From contig JASBNA010000010.1 in assembly GCA_038087015.1 (NCBI GenBank), positions 434,001 to 498,000 on the forward strand: 64,000 bases of DNA. The letters are read 5' to 3'. Shown piece after piece: positions 36,564 to 48,965 of the stretch. The DNA comes from Cerrena zonata (taxonomy: Eukaryota; Basidiomycota; Agaricomycetes; Polyporales; Cerrenaceae). The notes beneath the pieces are model-generated. The model was not told where the DNA came from, did not search any database, and worked only from the letters and a program-made list of their open reading frames with translations. Position 1 is the first letter of the stretch. Each line of letters begins with the position of its first letter. The position numbers and the translations under genes are program-made.

Positions 36564-36895
36564 CTTCGAATTTCCCCATCTCCTCGGTCAAGATGCTATC
36601 CAGCACTGAACGACCTGCTGTACTCAGGGCCGACGTCGTTCCCTAAGTGCATGCCTGCATCGAAAATACCATGCCGTATCAAAACCAAACTCGATACGCT
36701 GTCAGAGTGGCATATTCTGGGACGCGACCATCCTGTTTGGTTTGCAGGACCTATCAAAACTAGAGATAGATTTGTCTTCCCTCCAACGACATATTGATGC
36801 AGATATGTGCTGGCACAGCCCGACTTGTTTTAGATGTAGTTTCCAAACATCAAGACCGCAGTCTTAGTGTTTGGAAACTACGTCTAAAACGAATG
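36548..36895 (+). pseudogene. Relic of an LRR-like gene
   Basis: The DNA is similar to the sense strand of the partial gene at 63552-64000. CAATGGATAGCTTCGAA is identical in both, CATCTC.TCGGTCAAGATGCT is nearly so, and the match then decays through ACGTCGTTCC..AAGTGCATGC to the C-terminal CTAAAACGA. Several indels and stops break the frame, so no product is expected. Confidence 0.6.
36827..36890. repeat. 30-bp-arm hairpin with 4-base loop
   Basis: The left arm 36827-36856 and right arm 36861-36890 are complementary at 27 of 30 positions around the loop CGCA. The right arm is the sense C-terminal end of the LRR relic (S-V-W-K-L-R-L-K-R); the left arm is the same segment inverted. Confidence 0.85.
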
Positions 36896-37519
36896 CACTA
36901 GAGGGGATAGGTCACAAGTGGAGGTCTGCGCACCATCGCATAGCGGACTCAATGTCCTGTACCATTTACGCATTGTTTATCTTGCTCTTTTGTCGGTGAC
37001 TTGTTTTTCTCGAAGTTTCATATTGTGCAATTGAACCATAGAAAGTGTATACCCTGTAGAAAGCCTTATAGTGAGAGTATATCGGAATCGCGGTATGGTG
37101 TGCGCGGGCAGGCGAGTTGTTATTTGGCTTTGCTTGGCAACATCCTCTAAGTGATATCCATATTTGGTATGGCATATGATAATGATGGACAACGTCTCAG
37201 GGAGAGGGCACCAGGCCGCCGCTGACGGTACGAGACATTCCGACCCTCGTTCTTTCAGATTTCACTCATTGGTTATCCGAGGCCTGGTCCTATCTGCGAT
37301 TTGTGAAAATCTCTCCTGCATTGCGAGGGAAGTGATAGGTGATTCTGTGATTCTTGTTTCGAATTTACTCATTTCGCACCTGAGATTATTCATGGAAGTC
37401 ATACAGAAGTTGTTTTAATTTGCTCGAGATAGTGCACAGAGAGACGTATGATCTGATCATCCGAGCTCGACACGCATATTGGCAAGAACGAGTACCTCGA
37501 TGGTGAGGAAATACCATGA
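36896..37519. other. Intergenic stretch
   Basis: No gene is recognised between the LRR relic and inverted duplication 2. Confidence 0.35.
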
Positions 37520-39320
37520 TTGAATGACTATCTACAACTAATCTAACAAAGTACTACTAGTGAAAGAGACCTCGTCGACCTGGAGTACTCCTACTGGAAG
37601 GGACCCCATGATACCATACACAAAGTGCTACTAGTTAAAGAGACCTCGAGACGCTCAAGTTGTTTTTAGACTGTAGGTATTTCCACACTCCGTATCCTAC
37701 ATTCCGCACTCTACCAAGCCTCCCACATCCCACATCCCCCCTCCAACCCGACACACAATCCTTCGCAGGGCCACACGTAGCAGATCCGCAGGAAGATGCG
37801 AATATAGAGAAGGCTGAAATAAATAGAAACGGAAATCCAGTCTGCTCGACAGGACCCGATGTGTTTAGACGAGTTCACCGTTTGGACCAGGTATGACTCG
37901 AGTAAGAACTTCTCAGCCAGATGAGGTTGCTGAGGGTATTCGGCATTGTACATCCATGAATGATGTGGGTAGATCTTGTCGATTGAGATCGTCGTATTCA
38001 TCGAGCGAGAATAGACAGCAGCAAATGGTGTTCTCGACGACGTTAATCTGTATGTCAATAAATAATCAGCATCAAGTTCGAGATCTATGGATGCAGAAGT
38101 AAATCTACCGATCGTGAGAAGACACCATCGGTCAAGAAAGCGTGATAGTCTCAACCCGGGACGGAAGTCTAGGATACACATGTTACCAGCATGAGCTGAC
38201 ATTTATGTTAGACGAAAAGAAGATAACGTACCGACCGGGGACATTTCACCGCCTATATCCGTATCCAGACCAAGGCGATGTTCCCATCCAAATGACGGAG
38301 AGTCTGGATATAAAATAAGTATAAGACTGACGAACGAATTCGAGAACAAATGTACCGAGAGTAGAGATTGCCTGTGTGGATGCGGAAGCAAAAAAGCAGA
38401 CATCGAGGCTCACATCCGTGCGGCGGCGTGTTCTGAACAAAATAGTAAGCACAACATCAACGAAGAACGTAGATGGAGCATACCTTGAAAACGTCTTCAT
38501 CGAGCCAAATATAACCATTGCTACCTTCAGAAGCCTGTTCTCTATCGAACTTGGCACTGGTGACAGCACCGTTGTATTAGCCGGGTGGTTGTGAAGGTAA
38601 AGGAGGACAGCTCTTACCTAGGAAGGTAACATGTAGTCCCCGCTGCTCACACTGGCATGTGTGAGGCTCTAACACCATATGTTTGATGGGTCGGGACCGA
38701 GAAGTGAGAGGTATGTTCTCTGAGGTTGGGTGGCTGACAGGGTGACGGACTACGAAGACAATGTCAACATTTGTCGCGAGATCGGATGGAGGCTGACTGG
38801 AACTCACTGAGGCTGAATGTCTGGAAGAAGAGTAACGAAGTACTGGATACTATGTCAGGTCGCTTCTCCAGCACCCGTAGTGTCGAGTGCTCGTTGCTAT
38901 ACAAAGAGAGGAGGTCAGCCGCTGTCGAGTATCAACGACGGGACTGGACGGCTTACCTGAGGAGACACAATGCTCACTCGCAGCGGTACAACACCTGCTT
39001 CAGCCTATGATTATAGGGAAAGCGGCGGGCAAAGAAAGGCATCTTCGTCGTCATCGCGTCTTGCGCGGGCAGGACAGAGATGGGGGTGCATCTATGTACG
39101 CGAGGATATGTTGGCAGCTAGTACGAAGCGGGAGGCCAAGCAAACTCCTAGCGATCCACTCATGTGAGTGACAATGGTGGTGGTAGGAGGGGAAGATGGG
39201 AAGAAGGAAGACGAGCTTAGAGCCGCAGACTTATACGGTTTCCAAATCGGTGAGGCTGACACTTGGTCCCTTCTGGAAGCTGTCACCCATCTCCACTGAT
39301 TTAACCTATCTACACTGTGA
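37520..39320 (+). repeat. Inverted duplication 2, left arm
   Basis: It matches the reverse complement of about 54450-56225. Landmarks are the outer end CTACAACTAATCTAACAAAG (37532) against its complement near 56210, two AGTGCTACTAGT/AGTACTACTAGT-type boxes with AGAGACCTCG following each, and at the inner end TTTCCAAAT.GGTGAG. The two arms differ by scattered substitutions and small indels. Confidence 0.8.
38103..38810 (-). other. Candidate multi-exon gene of unknown family (left arm copy)
   Basis: On the minus strand, exons bounded by good splice sites stay in one frame: the region ending CEQRGLHVTFL (down to 38618), 38556-38484 (VPSSIENRLLKVAMVIFGS), 38432-38356 (RTRRRTDVSLDVCFFASA) and 38303 downward (DSPSFGWEHRLGLDTDIGG). 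Introns of 50-61 bases carry GTAAGAG, GTATGCT and GTACAT donors with CAG acceptors. The same three-exon chain is open in the other arm. No start, stop or family is certain. Confidence 0.3.
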
Positions 39321-42300
39321 CTAGCCTATGCAGATCGAAACAGATCTGAGAATAAAACAATTCCAGAAACGCCACGAGAATCGAAAGAATATGTTTCCGA
39401 GCGAGTTATTGCTTACAAACACACGTTGAAGTGTGTAAGAAACTCTTCTGTGAAGAAGCTCTGGACTTTTTGTCCTGGTGGCCCTTGGCTCGACGTTACA
39501 CATTTCTCGAGTACGCATGGCCATGGCATCACAACACCAAAGCGAGCTTGTATAAATAGCGGAATTACATTGAAAGTGATGCATGTATAGTTGACAGAGT
39601 CGCAGACGCAAGTCTATAGAGATCGCCGAAAGCTCAAGTAGTAGATGCTCCTCGCGCTCTAGATATTGAGATCCGAGAAATATAAGACGTAGTTCTGTGG
39701 ATAGAACCACAGTCAGCGAGGTTTCGGAAGGTGAAATCGGTAAAGATGATGGTCGACCTAGAGAGCTTGGAGATAAAATACGGGATGATAGCAGCTTGTT
39801 CGACACTTGGTATTGGCACACTGCGTAGATCCCGCAATGACAAAGGAAAGTCTGGTAAGATAAAGGACTTGAACGGGAATCGAAAGGCTTTATCGTGGTC
39901 GACAGGTAGTTGACTATTTCTGCCGGGAACTTCGTCCAGTGCTCGGTACACAGATATGTAAAATGATTCGTTGCTCAACCGTGTTTTGAAGACTACAAAT
40001 AGCACGTACACCGACAAGATTAGGGATTCAACGGGAGACACTTTGTTCATGTTGTGGCTTGAATGTACGACACCTTGGTTTCGATCACCCTAGCAGGAGC
40101 ACTTAAACTACTTCCGAAGTCAGCAACACTAGAACATCGGAATAGATCACGTACCATTATTCGAGGTTCATTCGACTCCTTCGCGGGTGCGTAGTTCTTG
40201 GCCTATGCCCTATTCCAGCGAGAAAATAGCATCCATGGAGGTCATGTTCTAGTGATTGTGATCGTTTGCTTTCGTGGGGTGGGTTGTAGTCTTGTCCAAG
40301 TTCGGGTAGTGAATACCTATTCAAAGAGGTTCGAAGTAGCAGAAATGATGTTGTTCAAGCGTCAGAGGAGTAAAGTAACAAAGAACGGAGGCGGCCCAAG
40401 TGGGAGAACGTGTGAAGAAATCCACTCGAAAGCACCGGCAATATTCTGGGTACGACCCAGGTCTACCACTCCTTCGATTGGAACAATGGACTTGAAAAAT
40501 CAACAGTTCTGTGGAGGATGATTCCCATCCAGGAGAACCATCCATTCGAATCTTGGCAAGTTTGAAGGAGACGTAAACCTGAGTCTAGAATGCGCCTATC
40601 CCTTTATATCTCGTTTGGGCCAGCGGATTAACTGAGGATACGACGTAGTCCAGAAAGCATTAAAGCAGCGTGAACTAATTGGAATCTACATTCGGCCACG
40701 TCTTCTATGTGCAGTGCAAGGTTATGAGTTCCGAGAGAGCGGTGTAGTAGACGAAGTCGGATGAAAGGGCTTTTGGTGCAATACTGAAGGACTACTGTAG
40801 TTCGTCCCTGGGTCGATTGTTTGTTGGATTTGTGAGTGACACCTTCGAAAAATGTGGGACGTTTAATACAAAGGCCAGCACGAAAGGGTGACGAGAATGA
40901 CGAAGCTGTAAACACAGAAATATAAGTTGCACTAGCGGACGCACCTCAACACCCTCGTCTCTATCCCCTTGAGAACTAACCCTTCCATAAACTCCTATAT
41001 TCCTCTCGATGATGATGCGCAGGAAATTCAGATTGCACAGAGAGCAACGGCAAGTGGGCAGGTTGGGCTTCAAGTCTATCGAATCGACGTCGTAGTATCG
41101 TTTGGTCGGACATAGTTTAGACATAGTGTACCATCATAGAGGGCCGTGTTATTGGTACTGCGAGAAAGCTGTATATCAAGGTAAAATATTCAGAGTCTGG
41201 TACCGAAGAGTGAGAGAGAAAGAATGTGACAAGCAAGACGCCGTGCTTTGAACTTTCCTTCTTTCCGTTCTCATACCCTCTGATCACTTGCCATCGTTCC
41301 TCGCTGCAGATAGCAGACTCAAACAAGCCTCAGCTTGTTTGTTTCGAATGATTAGCAGGAACTACTCTCAGAATCTTTTAGGCTGTAAGTCCAGAATTTG
41401 CATCGCTCCCGACGAACCTTGTCTCCAAGACGATTTCGCACAAGATCGTTTTCATCTCGATAAACAAACCGTCCAATTCACGTTCCGGCTTTACCACCTA
41501 GTGCAAGGAAAGACAGCAGGAATTTCCTACCTCCACTTATCTCTTTCCACCCGATTCAATTCAAACCATCTTGCCCACACAGATGTCTCCTCTCGATATC
41601 AAATTCCAATAGACCGCTGGATACCTCTGGTCTTCAGGCCATCATACACCTTCGGTGACGGTCCGCTTCTGAAATCAGGTATCAAGAAACTAGTGATCGT
41701 GACCCATCGGAGAACGTACTCTCGTAAGGTGGTCTACAATCACCGCTGATGACATTTCGTGAACGTATCGTTTGGTCCAGGAATCTCGAGGCTACGTGAG
41801 TTTGATCCCCGGTACCTGACCTAAAATGTTAGGAAAGTGGCTGACATCTTTCAGACAAGCAAAATACTGCGAGAAACACTCAGGTTGGGTAATATCCGAC
41901 ATCATGGTTTACTCTGGGGCGTCGATTTTCACCGACCAAGAGATTAAGATCTCTCTCGTTCCGTCCCATGGGGGAAAGTCACAGCCACCCTCGTCTCGAC
42001 GAGTAGACAACATACTACTCTGTCCTCCTTACGTCGCGTTTGAGGAGAACATTGATGGGACGACTGAGCATGTCGTCAGTAGATCATTTCAGATCGAAGA
42101 TTTGCGAGGCGGACATGAAGAAGGCTCTGGAGTGAAGGGAACAAGACTCACGTTCTGAAGATTGAAAGACTCTAGTGGGTGGACGTCGGTAATCCTTAGG
42201 CTGTATTGTCTGATATTCGTTCGACAGGCATCGTAGCTCCTCTGTAGAGGTACCATAAGGATCCACTATCCCCTTGAATCTGGTGGAGTGTCCCTCGGCT

Positions 42301-42540
42301 TGGACCGTGCCTCGAGTATTCAAATGGAGCTGTAATCCTATGTTTGCAAATCTGACTCAATAACAGTGAGTCTTCATAGAACTGCATACCTTCCATTGAT
42401 TTGTTGGACTTCAGGGGCTTCCATGATCACCGTAAAACTCTCCTTTGCTTTGCAAACTGGGCTAGAAGTTAAACAGTGGTTATGAAATTTCAGCCTCAAT
42501 TGCATACCTCTGAGAGTATCACATTGTGTATATCTGGACA
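39321..42540. other. Diverged 5' part of tandem unit A
   Basis: It contains many short frames on both strands. Some have counterparts in unit B: minus-strand S/L-L-N-Y-V-R followed by R-N-I-G-V-Y near 41100-40985 versus 45940-45810, and plus-strand D-E-P-C-L-Q-D followed by R-F-H-L-D-K near 41410 versus 46240. These look like a decayed gene or genes. No intact frame is seen. Confidence 0.35.
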
Positions 42541-42625
42541 ATCAACATATCCAGCCAGAAACTGGTTCCATGTTCCCCTTGGAGCAAGGGAACACTGGAA
42601 CCAGTTAAGGATGGGGTATGTTGAT
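42541..42625. repeat. Hairpin element in unit A
   Basis: ATCAACATATCC at 42541 pairs with GGGGTATGTTGAT ending at 42625, and inside AACTGGTTCCATGTTCCC pairs with GGGAACACTGGAACCAGTT around a short loop. The degraded counterpart at 47414-47503 sits in the same place in unit B. Confidence 0.65.
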
Positions 42626-43081
42626 AGACCCATTATATGTCACATTGAAACCACCCACCGTGCCCTTATAGAGTCTTTGGGTGAAATCGAAAGTGAGGTC
42701 GTTCAGTCACTATTTGCAGAACAAATTTTAGACTCACTATAACCACTGTCCAAGGGACTGAGACCTGATGACTAGACTACATGAACTAGTAGAAAACCAC
42801 GAAGTGTTTAGTCACTGGCCACTGGAGGAGATCGCACAAATACGCGACAACGAATCACGTGTGGAAAGTTCAACTAGACTTCCACGTTTGAACCGTTCCC
42901 TTAGTCCTGGTCCAAATCATTATTCCTGAGCATCGACAACTAGGTTTATACATTCGCTTTCACCCTCTGTCTCTTCCGAAGCAGAGTAGGTATGTACATA
43001 TCAGTAGCCTGTCTCGTATTTCTCTTTATCTCACACCTCTCGCCTCTCCCAATCAAGATCGCTACATTCACCAGCAACTCG

Positions 43082-44124
43082 ATGGAGCACCTTTTACTTC
43101 TAAGCGATCACAATCGCGACCTCGAAGGCGATAAGAACACCCCCCGTTCTATACACCATACGCCCATTTCCCAACTCACTTCCCTGCATCTCCAACTCGG
43201 CGAACACGCGTTTGTGGACCCAATCGAGCTTCACACCCTCCTTAACGTCCTTGGCCATGCAGGCAATCTCGAGCTACTATCCATCATAGATATAATCTAC
43301 CCCACTACAAACCACCACGTGTGTCGCGAGGTCTCCCTCCCCCTATCTCAAATCTCTTCGCTTGGTCGCCAACGGCAACATCATTACCTCCCTCCTCGAA
43401 CACCTATCACTTCCCAAACAGTACAACTCTCAATGTAGAGCTGCCCTCATGTACGGCCTCTATCATCCTCATCCTGATTCACATCGAACAAATTCTCAAG
43501 GGCAAAGATGGCGACATGCCTCAAACACTCAAGGGCTTGAGCATCAGACCCTCCATCGACAGTTTGGTAGTCACAGGGTATCATTTACGACCCTGCCTCC
43601 GGGATCTTCGCTCTTCCCAGCTAAATGGCTCAATACGACTTTGTATCAAGATTTTGGGTCCGGATTTGGATGCGACATATATCACTGTCCAGTTCATCCG
43701 ACAATGTCTACCCATTTCGACGGTGGAGATGGTCTATTTGGGGGACACCATATGTACCCAACTCAACATGATCTTCCTGGACCTAACCATCCGAGACATG
43801 CCGAATTTGAGATTCCTGTATTGGGCATATGTCAATCGCGATGAGGCTGATGATACCCATTGCATGAACTCGGTCATTGCCTTCGGGGCAGACTCGACAC
43901 ATTACTCGGAGATGGATGCAGTTCTGGAGTATGTACGTTACTATGTAGACATTGATGAATACTACAAAAACCTAGATTGGGTGTTGTCCTCTTGCGAAAA
44001 GAGAGGTCACCCCGTCCAGGGATTGCGCCTCGAACAGTTGGACCCCCAGGACGACTCCAAGGTGGAATTACAAATTGAGTGTAATACAGGATACAACTGG
44101 AGGACGGCTTGGCTGTATGTGTAG
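43082..44124 (+). pseudogene. LRR-like gene, copy A (two 1-nt insertions)
   Basis: Near-identical to the intact 345-codon frame at 47928-48965, including the start MEHLLLLSDHNRDLEGD and the end YNWRTAWLYV. Two single-base insertions break it. A run of five C at 43339-43343 (four in copy B) shifts the frame after REVSLP, and an extra C near 43410 (CTATCACTTCCC versus CTATCATTCCC) shifts it again. The frame then stays off by two to the end: frames at 42992, 43362 and 43321 each carry one third of the protein. Homopolymer error is possible for the first insertion but less so for the second. Confidence 0.75.
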
Positions 44125-44200
44125 TTCATACATACGTTGATTATTCTCTTTATGTCGTCTTCGTTGCTCCTTCGAGTGATATAGTTGTATACTTGTGTCC

Positions 44201-47200
44201 AGACGTATATGTTCTGACACTCGGCTCTTTTTGGAAACTCTGTCATCCTCCGCTGAATAAACCGATTTGCGCCGTGACGCTACACAGAATGAGAAAACAT
44301 AAAGATCATCATCATAAAGGCTACGAGACACGAAAAAATATGTGACAGTTCAATAATAAGTTCTCCATTCAAAACCCGTCAGATGCACGCATTTTCATTA
44401 GTATTACCTTGCATAAACGTAGCGTAGTTCGCCAGGTCTCAAAAGCTTCGATCAGCGAACCTATCTTGCACGAATCGCACATTAGATCTGGAGAAATGTA
44501 TATTCAAGAAAGTCGCCAGTACAAGTCTAGTTAGAGAGAATAACAGCCGTCTGGACTTTAGAGATACCTTTTTTTGGTCCAGGCGACGTACCGTATAGGC
44601 AATAATTGAGCCAACCTGAGTATGAGGGGAAGAATACACTGATAATCGTTGAGGCACAAAGGGTCGATACACGAGGAACCGAAGAAAGAATCTGAAGACT
44701 CCGTCGATGACTGATCTTACCGGGAATCTCATCTAGGCCTTGATTCATAAAATATGTAATGCGTCGCTCGATTGTGAACTAACAAGACTCGTGAGTCCAG
44801 CGGGAGACACCCGGTTTATTCCATGGCCTGAATGTACAATCATGCGCATCGTGGTCACTTCGATATAAAATGCCCTCCGAGGTCAGCGACACCAAAAGGT
44901 CGGAACAGCTCACGTACCATTTTTCGAAGTTCGTCCGGCTCCCTCTTCTCACGTATTTGCGCTTGCCGTTAGTAAATGGTTGTGTGCTTCAATCCAATAA
45001 GCAAGTCTCGACTTCCTGAAGTCTGCTTGACCAGCACCGTAGAAGCCACATTATGGTGCTTGTGACCATTTGCTGTGACCGGGGTATGTCAGAGGGTCCT
45101 AGTACCTGTTCGAACGGATTCAAAGTAACAGAGCCGATGGTGTTGAAGCGCCGAGGAGTAAATCTAAATCTAGTCAAGCGACGAACAGAGATAGGAGAAC
45201 GCAAGAGTGAATACAGCTCGGGGCACTGCTAATCTGGTAAGGATGACACCCAAGTCTACGATCCCTTCAATCGCAACAGCGGACTTGAACAACCAAACCG
45301 AGCGTGTCGAAGAGGACTCTCATCCCAGAGAACCAAGCTGGTAGAATCGAGGGAGACCTGGGAAACGAATGCGAGTTTTGAATGCGCCGTTCGCTTTTAC
45401 TCTCGCCTAGGACCAGCAGATTAACCAAGAGAATACGACTCAGGTGAGATGAGATGCATTACAGTAATTGAAACCGATTGGAATCCACAGTCGGCTACGT
45501 TTCCTATGTGGAGTGTAGTATGATGAGTTTTGAGAGGGCTGTGTGGAAGACACAGTCGTGTTCAAAGTGTTGTTGGATTACTGAAGGACTTCTGGTGCTC
45601 ATATCCAGGTCAATTGATGTCTAATTCATGGGTTATACGGTTTAAATATTGTAGGACAATTTGTACAAAGGCAGGCGTGGTGGGAAAGTGTGTTGGTTCT
45701 GACGAGAGCGACGAAGCGGTAAATGTGGAAACGAAAGGTGCACTAGGGGACGTACCTTGATAGCATCGTCTCTATCGCTTCAAGGAATACTCCTCCTGTA
45801 GACTCCTATATTCCTATCGATGATACTCAGGTTGCACAAAAAGAGCAACGGCGAGTGGGCAGGCTGTGTGAGATTGGCCATACGTCTGTCGAGATCGAAC
45901 CTGTAGTAGGTATTGTCAAGTCGAACGTAGTTTAGACTTGATCTGATATTTTCAAGGGACGTGTTGTTGGTATTGAAAGGGTGCTGTATATGAATATTCA
46001 AAATGTTTTCGGAGACTGGGGTCTGAGAGCGAGTGAGTGAGAGAAAGCAAGACGCAGCGCTTGCCACCAGACCTTTCCTCCTTCCCACTTTCTTCTCCGT
46101 TCTCATACCTTCCGGGTACTTGTCATCATTCGTCGTTGTAGATAGCAGACTCGAGCAAGGCGAGACTTGCTTATCACGAGATTATTAGCAGGAACCCCTA
46201 TTGGACTCTTCTATGCTGTGAATACATTCGCTCTTGATGAACCTTGCTTGCAAGATGTCACACATGATTGTTTCCGTCTCGACAAAGACCTACCTTCCAA
46301 AGCATTTGGCTTTACAATCCCGTCCAGGGAAAGGACGACAGAAACTTTCCACCTTCGACTCTTCCTTCCTAGTCGCACCCGACTCATGGTGTCCACACCT
46401 TGGGCGATAGGTACGCTGATACCAGGTTTCGATACGCTGGAGATCTCTGGTCTTTGGGACACGATACATTCCCAGTGAGATCTGCTTCTCAACCATTGTC
46501 AGGAAGCTGATGATCGTGACCCATCGGACAACGTATGCCCGTAGGCTGGCCTATGATCGTCCATTGTAACAGGAGCTCTGTGTAGAACCATGCCGGCCGG
46601 TCCAGAGGGTGCGTAAAATGGATCATTGGTATCAGACCAAGATGTTGGGACACTGAATGACGTCCTTTAGACAGTCGAAAAAAAAACTTGAACTCTTGCG
46701 TGGCAATTGTCTCGAGAAAGCTTCAAGTTTGGTAACTCTGACGTCGTGGTTTTATCTGGGACATCGGTACGTTTTTTAGCAGTCAGGGGATCAAGGCCCC
46801 TTCACCCGTCACCTAACAGAAAGTCACAACCACGTTCATCTAGATGAGCAGACAGCATATTACTATGTCCTCCTTAGATCGCGTCTGAAGAGAACGTTGA
46901 TGGGACGGCTGAGCATGTCCTTGAGGGATCATTTCAGATCGAAGATTTGCAAGGCGGATATGAGGAAGAAGGCTCTGGAGTGACGGGAATGAGACTCACC
47001 TTCTGAAGTTCGAAGGACTCCAGTGGACGTCCGTTTACCTAAGCTATATTGCTTGGTATTCGTTCGAGGGCTGTCATGGTTCCTCTGTAGAGGTACTATA
47101 AGCATCTGCTATTCCCTCAAATTGGGTGGAGTGTTGCTGGGCTTGGATGGTGTTTGGTGTTTGAATGAAGCTGTAATCCCATGTTTGGATGCTGATATGA

Positions 47201-47413
47201 TTCAATAATCATCAAGGTGAGTCTTCATAGAACTAAATACCTTTCATTCACTTATTGAGCAGTTGCTTGGTTCTAGGGCTTCTGTGATCACCACAGAACC
47301 ACCCTTTGCTTTTGCAGATTATCCTAGAAGTCTCTGAAAAGGTGTTGTGAAAGTTCAGCCTAAACTGCATACCTCTGAAAGGCATCACATTGCATTTGAC
47401 AGTACATCTGGAC
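44201..47413. other. Diverged 5' part of tandem unit B
   Basis: The minus-strand frame 45780-46106 reads NTNNTSLENIRSSLNYVRLD and FDLDRRMANLTQ, and the plus-strand frame 46167-46478 reads FALDEPCLQDVTHDCFRLDK. Both have shifted or stop-bearing counterparts in unit A. They are probably relics, with no family recognised. Confidence 0.35.
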
Positions 47414-47503
47414 AATTGATGTATTCAACTAGAAACCTGTTCCATGTCCCCTTCTGAGTGAGGAAACATTGAATCAGGTTTTTTTTGGTTAGGATACATT
47501 GAT
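47414..47503. repeat. Degraded hairpin element in unit B
   Basis: TTGATGTATTCAACT at 47416 and GGATACATTGAT near 47491 keep the outer arms. The inner arms AACCTGTTCCATG and AATCAGGTT are partly lost. It corresponds to 42541-42625. Confidence 0.5.
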
Positions 47504-47927
47504 AAATCCATCATGTGTTACCCATCGTACCCTTAAACATTCATGTGATTGTTTGGTCTCTATTCGCAGGATGAATTTTAAACTCACCGTCGCCACTTTC
47601 GAGGAACTAAACCCTTGTGTTTACACTGCGAGAACTAGTAGGAACACGCGAAATGTTCAACCGCTGACCACTGGAAGAGCTTGCAAAATACGCGACAGTG
47701 GATCACGTGTGGGAAGTTCAACTAGACCTCCACGCTTGAACCGTTCCCTCAGTCCAGATCGAAACCATTCTTCACGAGCATCAACAACTAGGCTTATACG
47801 ATCGCTTTCACCCTCTCTCTCTTCCGAAGCAGACCAGGTATGTACATATAAGTAGCTGTCTCGTATTTTCTTTGTCTCACACCTCTCGCCTCTCCCAATC
47901 AAGATCGCTACACTATCCGACAACTCG

Positions 47928-48965
47928 ATGGAAGACTATTTCCTTCTAAACGATCTCAATCGCGACCTCGAAGGCGAACAAAACATCCCCCGTTCTTTAC
48001 GCCATACGCCCATTTCCCAACTCACTTCCCTTCATCTCCAACTTGGCCAACACGCGTTTGTGGATCCAATCGAGCTTCACACCCTCCTTAACGTCCTTGC
48101 CCACGCAGGCAATCTCGAGCTACTATCCATCATAGATATAATCTACCCCACTACAAACCACCACGTGTGTTGCGAGGTCTCCCTCCCCTATCTCAAATCT
48201 CTTCGCTTGGTCGCCAACGGCAACATCATTACCTCCCTCCTCGAACACCTATCATTCCCAAACAGTACAACTCTCAATGTAGAGCTGCCCTCATGTACGG
48301 CCTCTATCATCCTCATCCTGATTCACATCGAACAAATTCTCAAGGGCAAAGATGGCGACATGCCTCAAACACTCAAGGGCTTGAGCATCAGACCCTCCAT
48401 CAACAGCTTGGTAGTCACAGGGTATCATCTACGACCCCGCCTCCGGGACCTTCGCTCTTCCCAGCTAAATGGCTCAATACGACTTTGTATCAAGATTTTG
48501 GGTCCGGATTTGGATGCGACATATATCACTGTCCAGTTCATCCGACAATGTCTACCCATTTCGACGGTGGAGATGGTCTATTTGGGGGACACCATATGTA
48601 CCCAACTCAACATGATCTTCCTGGACCTAACCATCCGAGACATGCCGAATTTGAAATTCCTGTATTGGGCATATGTCAATCGCGATGAGGCTGATGATAC
48701 CCATTGCATGAACTCGGTCATTGCCTTCGGGGCAGACTCAAGTGACTCGGAGCTGGATGCGGTTCTAGAGTACGTACGTTCATATATAGACGTTGATGAA
48801 TATTATAAAAACCTAGATTGGGTGTTGTCCTCTTGCGAAAGGAGAGGTCACCTCGTTCAAGGACTGCGCCTCGAACAGTTGGACCCCCGGGACGACTCCA
48901 AGGCAGAGTTACAAATTGAGTGTAATACAGGATACAACTGGAGGGCGGCTTGGCTATACGTGTAG
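47928..48965 (+). CDS. LRR-like protein, intact
   Basis: Single open frame of 345 codons, ATG at 47928, start MEDYFLLNDLNRDLEGEQN. Leucine-rich-repeat style strands are visible: QLTSLHLQLGQHAF, HAGNLELLSIIDIIYP, YLKSLRLVANGN, STTLNVELPSC, TLKGLSIRPS, STVEMVYLGD and MPNLKFLYWAYV. The C-terminal block is DEYYKNLDWVLSSCERRG and then GLRLEQLDPRDD. Comparable proteins in Agaricomycetes often have an N-terminal F-box linking them to SCF ubiquitin ligases, but none is visible here. A longer model is possible: an upstream frame 47499-47837 joins in phase through an intron 47838-47903 (GTATGT..CAAG), but it is interrupted in unit A, so I prefer the ATG at 47928. Related copies are at 43082, 5801, 63552 and the relic at 36548. 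Function unknown. Confidence 0.65.
   Translation: MEDYFLLNDLNRDLEGEQNIPRSLRHTPISQLTSLHLQLGQHAFVDPIELHTLLNVLAHAGNLELLSIIDIIYPTTNHHVCCEVSLPYLKSLRLVANGNIITSLLEHLSFPNSTTLNVELPSCTASIILILIHIEQILKGKDGDMPQTLKGLSIRPSINSLVVTGYHLRPRLRDLRSSQLNGSIRLCIKILGPDLDATYITVQFIRQCLPISTVEMVYLGDTICTQLNMIFLDLTIRDMPNLKFLYWAYVNRDEADDTHCMNSVIAFGADSSDSELDAVLEYVRSYIDVDEYYKNLDWVLSSCERRGHLVQGLRLEQLDPRDDSKAELQIECNTGYNWRAAWLYV

Larger units (their letters stand above)
39900..44200 (+). repeat. Tandem unit A of a ~4.8 kb direct repeat
   Basis: Unit A matches unit B (about 44730-49050) in the same order and orientation, with an offset of about 4.8 kb (4846 at the LRR start codon). The 5' two thirds are strongly diverged, while the final 1.2 kb with the LRR-like gene is nearly identical. 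Confidence 0.7.

Noticed and set aside
43362..43844. 160-codon frame in the LRR copy A region (and 173 codons at 48167-48688)
   Set aside because: They are the same alternate frame in both copies; the LRR frame is the one that matches the wider family.
47928..48965. F-box protein call for the LRR-like genes
   Set aside because: No F-box is visible in any copy, so only LRR-like is claimed.
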